A stretch of 64,000 nt of DNA from Halomonas elongata (lineage in GTDB: Bacteria; Pseudomonadota; Gammaproteobacteria; Pseudomonadales; Halomonadaceae). Position 1 is the stretch's first letter. Each line of letters begins with the position of its first letter. Position numbers and translations under genes: made by a program. The notes below the pieces were generated by a model. That model made no database searches, was not told the DNA's origin, and saw nothing but the letters and a program-made list of their open reading frames with translations. Location: the NCBI RefSeq assembly GCF_029081005.1, contig NZ_JAJQTQ010000010.1, forward strand, positions 1-64,000. The letters are read 5' to 3'. Positions 19,758-30,280 of the stretch are shown in pieces.

Positions 19758-20010
19758 TATCGTGTCTTTTTGTCTTATTGCCCTGTTGCCTTGAAGATCG
19801 GTGCGATCCAGCGCCACCGATACCTGAAAAGATTGGCAGCAAAACGTACGATTCAATCAAGTGTTTGCAACATTTTTTACCAAGAGCTCATTACAACCTC
19901 CGGGGAAGCCCGGATAACAGACACACGAATGAAAGTTGGGCACCCTGTGGTCACGTAGAAACCTGGTGGAAAAGCGCCGCCCGGGGAATGTCGCCACCAA
20001 GGAGGTCGGA

Positions 20011-20370
20011 GTGACGTACGACGAATACAATGACGTTTGCCGTTCCCTGCCGGCGACCACCTACGTCATGCAATGGGGCGGTTCTCATGTCTGGAAGGTC
20101 GGAGGCAAGGTATTCGCCATCGGCGGCTGGGAGAAGCTCGATACGCCGGCATTCACCTTCAAGGTGTCGGAGCTCGACTTCGAGGTGCTGCGCGATCAGC
20201 CAGGATTCAGACCCGCTCCCTACCTGGCCTCGCGCGGCCTGAAATGGATACAGCTATACGACGACCGTCAATGCCCGAACGACGAGTTGAGCCACTATCT
20301 CAGCGAATCGCATCATCTAGTGACGATGGGGTTGAGCAAAAGGTACCGACGGGAGCTCGGCCTCGAATAA
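20011..20370 (+). CDS. MmcQ/YjbR family protein
   Basis: A 119-aa small protein of the YjbR (CyaY-like fold) family. It shows the typical order: an N-terminal helix with LPATTYVMQWGGSHVWKVGGKVF, a strand-rich middle with TFKVSELDFEVL, and a C-terminal WIQLYDD region followed by SHHLVTMGLSKRYRRELG. The start is a GTG placed 5 bp after AAGGAGG; the in-frame ATG at 19936 has no such site. Family members are called DNA-binding by annotation, but their role is largely unknown. Confidence 0.85.
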   Translation: MTYDEYNDVCRSLPATTYVMQWGGSHVWKVGGKVFAIGGWEKLDTPAFTFKVSELDFEVLRDQPGFRPAPYLASRGLKWIQLYDDRQCPNDELSHYLSESHHLVTMGLSKRYRRELGLE

Positions 20371-20455
20371 CCGCATCGCGAGCCTGCCACGACAAAAGCC
20401 GAAGGGACTGACAAGCAACCTGGCAGGTCGCCCCTCCGCTTCGGCACAGGCTCAT

Positions 20456-21022
20456 TCAGGTCCGTGGCAGCGTCACCCCACGCTGCCCCATGTACTTGCC
20501 CCCACGATCCTTGTAGGAGGTGGCGCAGACCTCGTCGGATTCCAGGAACAGCATCTGGGCCACCCCTTCGTTGGCATAGATCTTGGCCGGCAGGTTGGTG
20601 GTATTGGAAAACTCCAGGGTCACATGCCCTTCCCATTCCGGCTCGAGCGGCGTCACGTTGACGATGATGCCGCAACGCGCATAGGTGGACTTGCCAAGGC
20701 AGATGGTCAACACGCTGCGGGGAATGCGGAAGTATTCGACGGTGCGCGCCAGGGCAAAGGAATTGGGCGGAATCACGCAGACATCGCCCTTGATGTCGAC
20801 GAAGCTCTTGTCGTCGAACCCCTTGGGGTCAACCACCGCCGAGTGGATGTTGGTGAACACCTTGAACTCATCGGAACAGCGGACATCGTAACCGTAGCTG
20901 GACGTCCCGTAGGAGATCACCCGCTGGTCGTTCACATAACGTACCTGATCGGCCTCGAAGGGCTCGATCATGCCCTCCTGCTCGGCCATGCGACGGATCC
21001 AGTTGTCGGATTTGATGCTCAT
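20456..21022 (-). CDS. dcd: dCTP deaminase
   Basis: A 188-aa enzyme making dUTP from dCTP for thymidylate synthesis. [17 protein letters not shown] is near residue 37, and the active-site block [20 protein letters not shown] carries the Ser, Arg and nearby Glu of the catalytic site. The C terminus [14 protein letters not shown] closes over the nucleotide. The start [14 protein letters not shown] matches the E. coli type with AGGAC upstream; a longer frame adds 21 unconserved residues. The length equals the family norm (about 190 aa). Confidence 0.97.
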   Translation of the reverse strand: MSIKSDNWIRRMAEQEGMIEPFEADQVRYVNDQRVISYGTSSYGYDVRCSDEFKVFTNIHSAVVDPKGFDDKSFVDIKGDVCVIPPNSFALARTVEYFRIPRSVLTICLGKSTYARCGIIVNVTPLEPEWEGHVTLEFSNTTNLPAKIYANEGVAQMLFLESDEVCATSYKDRGGKYMGQRGVTLPRT

Positions 21023-21098
21023 GGGGTCGTCCTGGTGGGTCGAAACAAGGCCCGCCATGATAGCGGGCACGACGCCTGTCGTCACGGTTCAACGAAGC

Positions 21099-21902
21099 TC
21101 ATTCGCTGAACGAGATCTCCGGCCCCTCGTCGGTCGGTCCGCCCAGTTGCTCGGCCACCTGCCGCGCCATGTCCCGGAAGGTATCGGTCACCTCGCCATC
21201 GGGATCGGCCACGACGGTCGGACTGCCGCCATCGGCCTGCTCGCGAATGGCCAGGGTCAGCGGCAGGCGACCCAGCAGACGCGTATCATACTCTCCCGCG
21301 ATGCGCTCGCCTCCGCCCTCGCCGAAGATCGGCTCGCTGTGACCACAATTCGAGCACACATGCAGGCTCATGTTCTCCACCACGCCGAAGGTAGGGACAT
21401 TGACCTTGCGGAACATCTCGATGCCCTTCCGAGCATCCAGCAGCGCGATGTCCTGAGGCGTGGTCACGATCACGGCACCGTCCACCGGCACCTTCTGCGC
21501 CAGCGTCAGTTGGATGTCTCCCGTACCAGGCGGCATGTCGATGAACAGGACATCCAGGTCATCCCATACCGTCTGGGTGAGCAGTTGCTGGAAGGCGCCG
21601 GCCACCATCGGCCCACGCCACACCGTCGGTTCGCGAACATCGATCATGAACGCCATGGACATGGCCTGCAGGCCGTGAGCCTCCAGGGGCTTGAGACGAT
21701 TCTCCCCGGCGGATGCCGGCCTCGTTCCTTCGGCAACGCCCAGCATGCGAGCCTGGCTGGGTCCATGAATATCGGCGTCGAGGATGCCGACGCGATACCC
21801 CTCGGTGGCCATGGCCAGAGCCAGGTTGGCGGTGACGGTGGACTTGCCGACGCCCCCCTTGCCGGACGCCACGGCGACGATATGCTTGACCCCTTCGATC
21901 AC
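21099..21902 (-). CDS. Mrp/ApbC-type iron-sulfur carrier ATPase (short form)
   Basis: A 267-aa P-loop ATPase that holds and delivers Fe-S clusters. The deviant Walker A GKGGVGKST is at residues 14-22. ILDADIHGPSQARMLG and DVLFIDMPPGTGDIQLT follow, and the cluster-binding pair CSNCG is near residue 190. It lacks the N-terminal MIP18/DUF59 domain found in many bacterial Mrp proteins and starts directly with the ATPase, as in E. coli ApbC after removal of its leader. It lies just upstream of dcd on the same strand, with a 76-bp gap. Confidence 0.93.
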   Translation of the reverse strand: MIEGVKHIVAVASGKGGVGKSTVTANLALAMATEGYRVGILDADIHGPSQARMLGVAEGTRPASAGENRLKPLEAHGLQAMSMAFMIDVREPTVWRGPMVAGAFQQLLTQTVWDDLDVLFIDMPPGTGDIQLTLAQKVPVDGAVIVTTPQDIALLDARKGIEMFRKVNVPTFGVVENMSLHVCSNCGHSEPIFGEGGGERIAGEYDTRLLGRLPLTLAIREQADGGSPTVVADPDGEVTDTFRDMARQVAEQLGGPTDEGPEISFSE

Positions 21903-21926
21903 GACTCGCTCCTTTTACGCTTGGGG

Positions 21927-21942
21927 CCGACCGTACGGTCGG
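21927..21942. promoter_or_regulatory. Perfect 16-bp palindrome before mrp
   Basis: CCGACCGTACGGTCGG is a perfect 16-bp palindrome 24 bp upstream of the mrp start codon. The position would suit an operator, but no regulator family could be assigned. It does not match the AT-rich IscR sites known upstream of Fe-S genes. Confidence 0.4.
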
Positions 21943-22004
21943 GTGATGCCAGTATACCTGTCCCCTCACCGCGTGATGCAACGTCACGCATGTCCATGAA
22001 CGAC

Positions 22005-22030
22005 GAAGGACGCGCCAAGGCGCGTCCTTC
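22005..22030 (-). terminator. Terminator after the coiled-coil protein gene
   Basis: A 12-bp perfect stem GAAGGACGCGCC/GGCGCGTCCTTC surrounds only two bases (AA). It lies 22 bp past the stop codon of the coiled-coil gene on the minus strand and before mrp. The very short loop would open a base pair or two in practice. No long T run follows. Confidence 0.65.
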
Positions 22031-22051
22031 TCATCGACGATACGGCGGAAC

Positions 22052-23125
22052 TCAGATTTCCTGAGCCGTTTCGTCCTGGCTCGACTCGGAAGATGACTGA
22101 TCCTGAGTCTCCTCCGATTCGGACGATTCACCCTCGGTCGCCTCGGTGGACGACGCCGCTTCCTCGCCACCCTGCGACTCGGACGATTCACCCTCGGTCG
22201 CCTCGGTGGACGACGCCGCTTTCTCGCCGCCCTGAGACTCGGACGATTCACCCTCGGATGCGTCGGTGGACGATGCGGCTTCCTCGCCACCGGCTTTCGA
22301 CTGGGCCTGTTCGCCACTCGCCTCGCTGGCCGGCGCCACCTGGGCGTCCAGATCGGCCAGGGCATCGCGCCAACCGGCCAACTGGCTCTTCAACTCTGCC
22401 AACTGCTGGCTGCGCGCCTCGACCTTGCTGTCGAGCCCCGCGAGCTCCTCACGCCCTTCCTGAAGCTTGGTCTTCAGCGCTTCCAGCTTGCTGCTGGCGT
22501 CATCGCGCTGGGCCTGCAGTTGCTGATGTTCCTCGCGCAACGGTTCCAGGGACGCCTCGAGCTCACCGCTCTGCTGCTCGAGCTCGGCGACCTGTTCAGC
22601 CAGGTTCTCTCGTTGCTGCTCGGCCTGCTGACGGGCTTCCACGGCCTCGTCGCGAGCCGTCAGGGCCTCGTCACGAGCCTGCGTGGCTTCTTCTGCCTGC
22701 TGCCGGGTTTCCTCCAGAGAGGCCTGGCGTTCCTCGAGTCGCTGCTCGGCCTCGGACACCTTGGATTGCAGGGGCTCGAGGGCGGCATTGGCTTCCTCGA
22801 GTTGTGTCCTGGCCTGCTCGACGTCGACGGTAACGCTCTCCAGCTCTGCCTCGGCGGCCTGACGCTGCTGTTCGAGCTCGTCGGTACGCGCTTGAAGTTC
22901 CTCGACCTCGGATTGCGCTGCCTCCTGTTCGGCCACCTGGCTCTTGAGGGTCTCGTTCTCTGTCTGAACCGCTTCCAGGCGTGATTGCAGTGAACGGCGC
23001 GCCTCGTTACTGGAACTGACGCTGGACTGGGCGAACAATGCCCAGATCACGGCCACCACGGCCACGGCGGCCAGCACCCTGACGCGGTTGTCCTGGAAAA
23101 GCTGTCGCATGGAACTGTCTGACAT
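22052..23125 (-). CDS. Membrane-anchored coiled-coil protein with an acidic repeat tail
   Basis: A 357-aa protein of unknown function. One membrane helix (residues about 15-32, VRVLAAVAVVAVIWALF) is followed by a long heptad-rich coiled coil of Glu, Gln, Leu and Ala to about residue 265, then a Ser/Glu-rich disordered tail. The tail has three 20-residue repeats encoded by a 60-bp tandem repeat, with core EATEGESSESQGGE. A GGGGGAG site precedes the start MSDSSMRQLF. The topology suggests the coil lies in the periplasm. Parts resemble many unrelated coiled-coil proteins, so homology by name would be unsafe. Confidence 0.8.
   Translation of the reverse strand: MSDSSMRQLFQDNRVRVLAAVAVVAVIWALFAQSSVSSSNEARRSLQSRLEAVQTENETLKSQVAEQEAAQSEVEELQARTDELEQQRQAAEAELESVTVDVEQARTQLEEANAALEPLQSKVSEAEQRLEERQASLEETRQQAEEATQARDEALTARDEAVEARQQAEQQRENLAEQVAELEQQSGELEASLEPLREEHQQLQAQRDDASSKLEALKTKLQEGREELAGLDSKVEARSQQLAELKSQLAGWRDALADLDAQVAPASEASGEQAQSKAGGEEAASSTDASEGESSESQGGEKAASSTEATEGESSESQGGEEAASSTEATEGESSESEETQDQSSSESSQDETAQEI
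22118..22296. repeat. 60-bp tandem repeat, three copies, in the coiled-coil gene
   Basis: Three consecutive 60-bp units (22118-22177, 22178-22237, about 22238-22296) encode a repeated Ser/Glu-rich peptide. The first two differ at a handful of positions, while the third (5' end of the coding direction) is more diverged. Because 60 is a multiple of three, copy changes keep the frame. Confidence 0.92.
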
Positions 23126-23353
23126 CGGCTTTCTCCCCCGACATGGGTCGATGTGTATGGCATTGGCCCCTTCCCGGGCCATGCGCGATGGGTCGATTCA
23201 GCATACACCCTGGGGCGCCTCTTGGCGTCAACTCTTCGCCAACACCGGATAACGTCCTTGTGCATGGACGGATATCCTGGCGCGCCATGCGGCAATTGAC
23301 GCGAATCGCGTCGGACAGCGTATCATGCCAGGAGATCCTCGACCGGCTTGCCC

Positions 23354-24286
23354 ATGTCCGACTCCCCGACATTCCCGCCCAGCCGACGCTACCTCTCCAC
23401 GCTCGCCAGCCGAGTGGCTCGCTTCGCCTGGCGCGTCCTGGCCACCTTTCTGCGCAACCGCGGCATCCTGCTGGCGGGCGGTGTCGGCTACAACGTTCTG
23501 CTGTCGATCGTGCCCTTGTTCGCCCTGCTGGTCGTGTTGCTGGCAGGCGTGGTGGACGAGCAGCAATTGATGGGGGTGCTGGCAGTCCAGGTCCGCCACC
23601 TCACCCCCGCCTATGCCGAAGTGGTGCTCGATGCGGTGCGCTCACTGCTCGACTCGCGTGATGCCATCGGCATCCTCGGCATTCCGGTACTGCTGGTCTT
23701 CAGTTCCTTCGCCTTCCGCATGCTCGAGGATGCCCTGGCGATCATCTTCCATGCCTCGGATACCCATGCCGATCGTTCGGTATGGGTGTCGGTGCTGATG
23801 CCCTATGCCTTCATGCTGGTGCTGGGGGCCGGTCTGTTGAGTCTGACGCTCATGGTCAGCCTGGCCAACACCGTCAATACGGTCTGGATGGCACTGCTCG
23901 GGCGTGAGCTGCCGTTTACGGGCCTCTCCGGCCCAATGCTCAACCTGACCAGTTTCGTCGGTGTCTTCCTGCTGTTCAGCGCCATCTACAAGGTCATGCC
24001 GGTCGTCCGGATCGCCCTGCACCGCGCCCTGGTCGGCGGCTTCGTCGCCGCATTGCTCTGGGAAGGGGCCCGCGCGCTGCTGGTCTTCTATTTCACCAAC
24101 CTTTCCTTCGTCAATGCCGTCTATGGCTCCCTGGCGACGCTGATCGTGATCCTGCTGATTCTGGAGATCGGTGCCATCATCCTGCTGCTCGGCGCCCAGG
24201 TCATCGCCGAACTGGAACGCAACACGCGTCTGGGCCTTCCCTGGCACGTCGATTCCCGCCACCAGGCCGTCACCCACGTGGACTGA
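23354..24286 (+). CDS. YihY/BrkB family membrane protein
   Basis: A roughly 310-aa inner-membrane protein of the YihY (formerly RNase BN) family with about six membrane segments. Family blocks include GGVGYNVLLSIVPLFALLVV near residue 44, FRMLEDALAIIFHA, and WEGARALLVFYFTNLSFVNAVYGSLATL before the last helices. The start is uncertain: ATG at 23354 is given, but a TTG at 23348 lies closer to the AGGAG at 23330. Molecular function is not established. It is divergent from the coiled-coil gene. Confidence 0.88.
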   Translation: MSDSPTFPPSRRYLSTLASRVARFAWRVLATFLRNRGILLAGGVGYNVLLSIVPLFALLVVLLAGVVDEQQLMGVLAVQVRHLTPAYAEVVLDAVRSLLDSRDAIGILGIPVLLVFSSFAFRMLEDALAIIFHASDTHADRSVWVSVLMPYAFMLVLGAGLLSLTLMVSLANTVNTVWMALLGRELPFTGLSGPMLNLTSFVGVFLLFSAIYKVMPVVRIALHRALVGGFVAALLWEGARALLVFYFTNLSFVNAVYGSLATLIVILLILEIGAIILLLGAQVIAELERNTRLGLPWHVDSRHQAVTHVD

Positions 24287-24303
24287 CCGCTCCGACATCC
24301 CGC

Positions 24304-25734
24304 TCAGAACGTGGACAGCCCGCTGGCCTCCATCAATCGATACCGCCACCAGGCCATGGCGCCCACGTCATCGGCCTCGACATACTCGCGACTGGTGGCG
24401 CGCGTCGGCGCCGAATGCCAACGACGCTCGACATGCTCGATGGCATCGGCCAGCGCCGACAGTGTCGACGGTCCCGTCAGGCGTACGCTGGTCTCCAGAT
24501 TGAGATCATCCAGGTTACGCCGCGTATAGTTGGCCGACCCCAGGATCATCGACGCCTCGTCTCCCGCAGCGGGGCGATGGAGCAGCAACTTGGTGTGACA
24601 CTGCTCGCCCCGGGTTACGCACCACCGTACTTCGATACCGGCCGAGTCGAGCTCCTCGGCCACCGGCCGATTGGGAATACCGCCCTTCTGGATCCCGAAG
24701 GCCTCGCGGTTGGCATCGAGCAGCACGCGTACCGTTACACCACGACGCCGCGCCTCGACCAGGGCCTCGATCAAGGGCCGGTGGGACAGATAGAAGACCG
24801 CGGCATCCAGCCGATCCCCGGACGCCGCCTCGCGCACCATTCGCAACAAGGCATCGCGAATCGCGCCTTCGGTCAACACGTTCAGACGCGCTTCCGACGG
24901 TTCGGTGGACGGCCCGGGGGGCGGCGGACCCGGCAGGTTCACGCCGGACCAGGCTGCCACCGGACGCTCCGAGGCCAGCAGGTCGAGCGCCGCCGGACCT
25001 TCGAAGCGCAACGCCAAGTTATCGTGCAGGCTGCTCGCGTCATGAGGATTGGCGGAGGTCACCAGCCCCGCCCAGTCTTTCCCCTGATCCACCACCAGCG
25101 TCTTGCGATGGTTGGCGCGGAAGTTGAGCATCGACAGGTAGCTGCGCAGGGTCACGTGCCCTCGCCCGAGGGCATTGGGCAGCCAGCCGCCGTCGAGGTC
25201 ATTGCCCAACCGATCGAGGCCCAGGTGCCAGATACCGGACCAGAGCGGATTGGACGCACGCAGCCGGTCCAGATCGGTCATCACGACCTTGATGCCCGCC
25301 TTGCGCAGCCGCTCGAGATGCTCCAGCGCCAAGCCGCCGTACAGGGTGTTCAGCGGGTCGGTGATCACCACCGCCTCGAGGTCTGGATAGCGGGAACGCT
25401 GCTCGACCAGCGCATCGGTGAGGCGAGACGAGAGCGGCACGAAATCGTCATTCCCCGCTGCATCGCCCGCGAAGTCGTTGAACAGGAACATGTCCATCAC
25501 GATCAGGCGGCGAGCCTGGCCGATCATCGCCAGCACTTCGTCGAATATTGCCTGGTCGAGATGCCGCTGCCCCGAATCGTCATACCAGGTCTCGTCGACG
25601 AGCAGACGCGCCTCGACGACGCGCCGTTCGGGATGCGCCAACCCGATGCCCTCCGGCAGCGGCTTGTAACGCTGCCAGGCAGCCATGCTCCCCCACAGCG
25701 CCATCGCGATGGCCAGAACTCCCCATAACCACAT
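24304..25734 (-). CDS. Phospholipase D-like protein (cardiolipin synthase type)
   Basis: A 476-aa PLD-superfamily protein with one N-terminal membrane helix (LWGVLAIAMALWGSMAAW). The first HKD motif, NHRKTLVVDQGKDW, is complete (His, Lys, Asp) and followed by GLVTSAN. The second, CHTKLLLHRPA, has His and Lys but Arg where Asp is expected, followed by MILGSANYTRRN. Such enzymes transfer phosphatidyl groups or cleave phosphodiesters at the membrane. The start after GGAGG (MWLWGVLAI) gives the signal anchor at the N terminus. It is convergent with the YihY gene. Confidence 0.88.
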   Translation of the reverse strand: MWLWGVLAIAMALWGSMAAWQRYKPLPEGIGLAHPERRVVEARLLVDETWYDDSGQRHLDQAIFDEVLAMIGQARRLIVMDMFLFNDFAGDAAGNDDFVPLSSRLTDALVEQRSRYPDLEAVVITDPLNTLYGGLALEHLERLRKAGIKVVMTDLDRLRASNPLWSGIWHLGLDRLGNDLDGGWLPNALGRGHVTLRSYLSMLNFRANHRKTLVVDQGKDWAGLVTSANPHDASSLHDNLALRFEGPAALDLLASERPVAAWSGVNLPGPPPPGPSTEPSEARLNVLTEGAIRDALLRMVREAASGDRLDAAVFYLSHRPLIEALVEARRRGVTVRVLLDANREAFGIQKGGIPNRPVAEELDSAGIEVRWCVTRGEQCHTKLLLHRPAAGDEASMILGSANYTRRNLDDLNLETSVRLTGPSTLSALADAIEHVERRWHSAPTRATSREYVEADDVGAMAWWRYRLMEASGLSTF

Positions 25735-25911
25735 GGACGTGCCGCCTCCCTGGCGGGTATTTCCGAGTCTCGGCATGCCGTCGCTCCCGGCTGATGGTGG
25801 CCCGATTCCGTGGCCATGCCGAGCAGCATACCGTCTTGCCGTCAAGGGTGCAGGCTCGTCCCGGCTGCGTCATGGGGATAACAGGCGTCACGAGAGACAC
25901 CGAGGGTGAGG

Positions 25912-26502
25912 TCAGGACAAGGCGAAGAAGGCACCGGTCGCCGCAATCACCGCGCCGACAACACGCAGCGGACGACTCTCACGGGCCTTCAGCCAGCCAC
26001 CGGCCAATCGCACGGTCAGGGTAATCGCCAATGTCGCCAGGCTGAAGCCCGCCAGGTAGGCGACAAGCGAGGCGCCATGCGGCATCTCGGTGCCATGGGC
26101 ATGGCCATGGAAGAGCATGAAGCCCACCACCAGAAGGCCGCCCAGCAAGCTCGGCAAGCGCGCCAGGGTCGCGACCAGCACCCCGGCCAGCAGCACCGAC
26201 AGCGCGATGGCGCTTTCTACCCCAGGCAGGCCGACACCGACGACGGCCAATCCCGCACCGATGATCATGCCGCCCACCGCGAGACAGGGCACAGCCAGGC
26301 GGAGTCGACGTGACTGACCGAGGCTCCATAGACCAATGGCCGCCATCACCAGCAGATGATCGGGACCGAACAGCGGATGTACCAGACCGGCCATGAAACT
26401 ACCCTGTTCGGCGCCATGGCCGGGGTGTGCCATGGCCAGGCCGGACACGAGCAGCAGGCCGGGAACGGCGAGCCAGAAACGGAAATAAGGCAGAGGGGGC
26501 AT
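25912..26502 (-). CDS. ureJ: HupE/UreJ family nickel-related membrane protein
   Basis: A 196-aa protein with a cleavable-looking first segment ending MAHPGHGAEQG, then about six membrane helices. The HupE/UreJ pattern is clear: HPGHG after the first segment, HPLFGPDHLLVMAAIGLWS, and HGHAHGTEMPHG in a later helix, giving clusters of metal-ligand histidines. It is the last gene of the urease cluster, 52 bp after ureG, and probably imports Ni2+ for urease. AAGGAG precedes the start. Confidence 0.88.
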   Translation of the reverse strand: MPPLPYFRFWLAVPGLLLVSGLAMAHPGHGAEQGSFMAGLVHPLFGPDHLLVMAAIGLWSLGQSRRLRLAVPCLAVGGMIIGAGLAVVGVGLPGVESAIALSVLLAGVLVATLARLPSLLGGLLVVGFMLFHGHAHGTEMPHGASLVAYLAGFSLATLAITLTVRLAGGWLKARESRPLRVVGAVIAATGAFFALS

Positions 26503-26554
26503 GGTGATCTCCTTGTCGTGATCGAGGGTCATCGGATGCGTGAGCTTCAAGGGG

Positions 26555-27196
26555 TCAGTCGTCCACGGCGGCGCGGCGTTCATCGAGACGGTCAGGCAAC
26601 ATCCCCCGCTCGAGGAGGAAATCGACGATGGTCTCCAGCCCCACCCCATCGTGCAGATTGGTGAACACGAAGGGTCGCTCGCCACGCATCATGGCCGCGT
26701 CGCGTTCCATCACCTCGAGCGAGGCATGAACCTGTTCGGCGATATCGATCTTGTTGATGATCAGCAGGTCCGACTTGGTAATGCCCGGCCCCCCCTTGCG
26801 CGGGATCTTGTCGCCGGCCGAGACGTCGATGACATACAGCGTCAGATCGGACAATTCCGGACTGAAGGTCGCCGACAGGTTGTCGCCGCCGGACTCGACC
26901 AGCACCAGCTCGAGTCCGGGGTGACGTGCCTGGAGATCATCGATGGCGGCGAGGTTCATCGAGGCATCCTCGCGGATCGCGGTATGTGGACAGCCACCGG
27001 TCTCGACCCCGAGGATCCGATCGGCGGGCAATGCCTGATGGTGCGTCAGAAAATCGGCATCCTCGCGGGTATAGATATCGTTGGTCACCACGGCGATATC
27101 GTAGCGCTCGCGCAGCGCCAGACAGAGCTGCTTGAGCAGCGCCGTCTTGCCAGAACCTACCGGCCCCCCGACGCCGACGCGCAAACAATGTTTCAT
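26555..27196 (-). CDS. ureG: Urease accessory GTPase UreG
   Basis: A 213-aa SIMIBI GTPase that supplies GTP hydrolysis for nickel insertion into urease. The P-loop GGPVGSGKT lies at residues 10-18, [12 protein letters not shown] contains the Cys-Pro-His nickel-binding motif, [16 protein letters not shown] follows, and [11 protein letters not shown] gives guanine specificity. The start [11 protein letters not shown] has AAGGAG upstream; longer readings to 27280 lie in a purine-rich leader. The gap to ureF (155 bp) is larger than elsewhere in the operon and may hold an internal signal. Confidence 0.97.
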   Translation of the reverse strand: MKHCLRVGVGGPVGSGKTALLKQLCLALRERYDIAVVTNDIYTREDADFLTHHQALPADRILGVETGGCPHTAIREDASMNLAAIDDLQARHPGLELVLVESGGDNLSATFSPELSDLTLYVIDVSAGDKIPRKGGPGITKSDLLIINKIDIAEQVHASLEVMERDAAMMRGERPFVFTNLHDGVGLETIVDFLLERGMLPDRLDERRAAVDD

Positions 27197-27351
27197 AGTC
27201 TCGCTCCTTGCATGAATTCCCCTTCCGGGCAGTGACAAGAAGAAAGAGGGAAGGAGGAAGAGGGGAGACGAGCTGGCCACAAGATGTTGGGCGACAGGAG
27301 TCTTCCTTCCTTCACTCTTCCAGCGGCGTTAGCCGCGCTTCCCTCTCCCCG

Positions 27352-28047
27352 CTAACTCCTGAACAACCGCGAATACTGGGTCTCGTGCAGGGCACTGGCG
27401 AGCGCCAGGCCGGGCAATGCCGGCCCCAGGTCGTCGTCCGGCAGCCTCGATGCCGTCGCGACCGCGTCGGCGAGGGCCGGCCGCGTGCGCTCGATGATGC
27501 GCTGGGCCGAGGTCTGCCCCAACGGCAATGCCTTGCAGGCCACCGCCAGCTGGTTCTCGAGCCAGGCCCAGGCAAAGCCCAGAAGCGCTTCTTCTTCGTC
27601 GATACCACGCCGCCAGGCGGCCAGGCCGAACATCACCACATAGCCCGGGGACTCGGGCAGGCTCGGCGTCGTCGGCAAGAGATCCAGGTTCCCCAGCAGT
27701 CTCACCAGCGCCGCCCCCAGACGATGTTCCTCCTCGAGCAGTTCCCGGGTCTCGCGATTGGCCTGGAGCCAGTCGTTCCAGTACGTCAATGACGCCGCGT
27801 CGCCGGCCTCCCAGGCCCGCATGACACGGACCAGTACCGGCAGGTCGCAGCGTGTCAGGCCATCATCGAGCACACCCTGCACCCAGGCCTCGAGACGCCT
27901 TTCGTCACTTACCCAACCGAGCTCGAAGGCGCTCTCCAGCCCCTGCGACCAGGCGAAGGCGCCGATCGGCAAGGCCGGGCTGACCAGCTGCAGCAAGCCC
28001 GTCAGTGCCAGCGGGTCTCGATGACTCGGATTCGTCTCAGTGGGCAT
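27352..28047 (-). CDS. ureF: Urease accessory protein UreF
   Basis: A 231-aa helical scaffold that with UreD and UreG forms the urease activation complex. Family blocks: LLQLVSPALPIGAFAWSQGLE near the N terminus, RCDLPVLVRVMRAW, and a C-terminal LPLGQTSAQRIIE. The start at MPTETNPSH overlaps the 3' end of ureE by 11 bp, which argues for coupling; a nearby ATG at 28059 is a possible alternative. No strong ribosome site is visible. Confidence 0.94.
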   Translation of the reverse strand: MPTETNPSHRDPLALTGLLQLVSPALPIGAFAWSQGLESAFELGWVSDERRLEAWVQGVLDDGLTRCDLPVLVRVMRAWEAGDAASLTYWNDWLQANRETRELLEEEHRLGAALVRLLGNLDLLPTTPSLPESPGYVVMFGLAAWRRGIDEEEALLGFAWAWLENQLAVACKALPLGQTSAQRIIERTRPALADAVATASRLPDDDLGPALPGLALASALHETQYSRLFRS

Positions 28048-28507
28048 GATCATGGCCATGATGTTCCGCCGCGCCATAGGCCCCGGGCTCGGGATCGAAC
28101 GGCGCCTCGTGATGCTCGAGTCGAGCGCCCAGCCGGCTCGCCAGGTCTTCCAGGACATGATCCGGCGCAAAGCGCACCCAGCCATGGTGCTCATCGCCGC
28201 CGATCGCCAGGGTCACGTGTCGGTTGCCCAGGTGATAGCACAATCGGGCCAGCGGCAGGCCGGCCGGCACATGGGCGGTCACCACCGGTTCACTGGCGGC
28301 ACGCACGGCGATCACGTCCCCCTCTTCCGTGCCCAGACCCTCGCCATCACGAAGCACCGGGCCGCGTTCCAGGAACAACCCCAACTCACGCCCGGTGTCG
28401 CTCGTTGCCTTGAGGCGGCCCCGTACGCGCCGCTCATAGGGCAGCGTCAGGGTATCGGTGGCCTGGCCCACCGCGATGGGCCCCAGGCGTTCAGTCAGTT
28501 TCAGCAT
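28037..28507 (-). CDS. ureE: Urease accessory nickel chaperone UreE
   Basis: A 156-aa dimeric nickel-binding chaperone. The N-terminal domain begins KLTERLGPI and contains LTLPYERRVRGRLKA. The metal-binding domain contains LCYHLGNRHVTLAIG with the interface His, then HVLEDLASRLGARLEHHEAPF. The His-rich tail AEHHGHDHAH at the C terminus would bind extra nickel. Upstream, towards ureC, is a 32-bp heptamer array. Confidence 0.95.
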   Translation of the reverse strand: MLKLTERLGPIAVGQATDTLTLPYERRVRGRLKATSDTGRELGLFLERGPVLRDGEGLGTEEGDVIAVRAASEPVVTAHVPAGLPLARLCYHLGNRHVTLAIGGDEHHGWVRFAPDHVLEDLASRLGARLEHHEAPFDPEPGAYGAAEHHGHDHAH

Positions 28508-28528
28508 CGTCTACCTCAGTCTCGAGCC

Positions 28529-28558
28529 GCTCGTAGCTCGTAGCTCGTAGCTCGTAGC

Positions 28559-28560
<2 letters not shown>
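28529..28560. repeat. Heptamer tandem array, unit GCTCGTA (minus strand AGCTACG), about 4.5 copies
   Basis: Four perfect GCTCGTA units (28529-28556) plus GCTC. On the minus (coding) strand it reads AGCTACG. It abuts the TGA stop codon of ureC (28559-28561), just as the array at 9917 abuts a stop codon. It separates ureC from ureE inside the urease operon. Confidence 0.93.

Positions 28561-30276
<1,716 letters not shown>

Positions 30277-30280
<4 letters not shown>

Noticed and set aside
27197-27351. A possible small gene or structured RNA in the ureG-ureF gap
   Set aside because: The purine-rich and pyrimidine-rich tracts pair only imperfectly and no open frame with a ribosome site is present.
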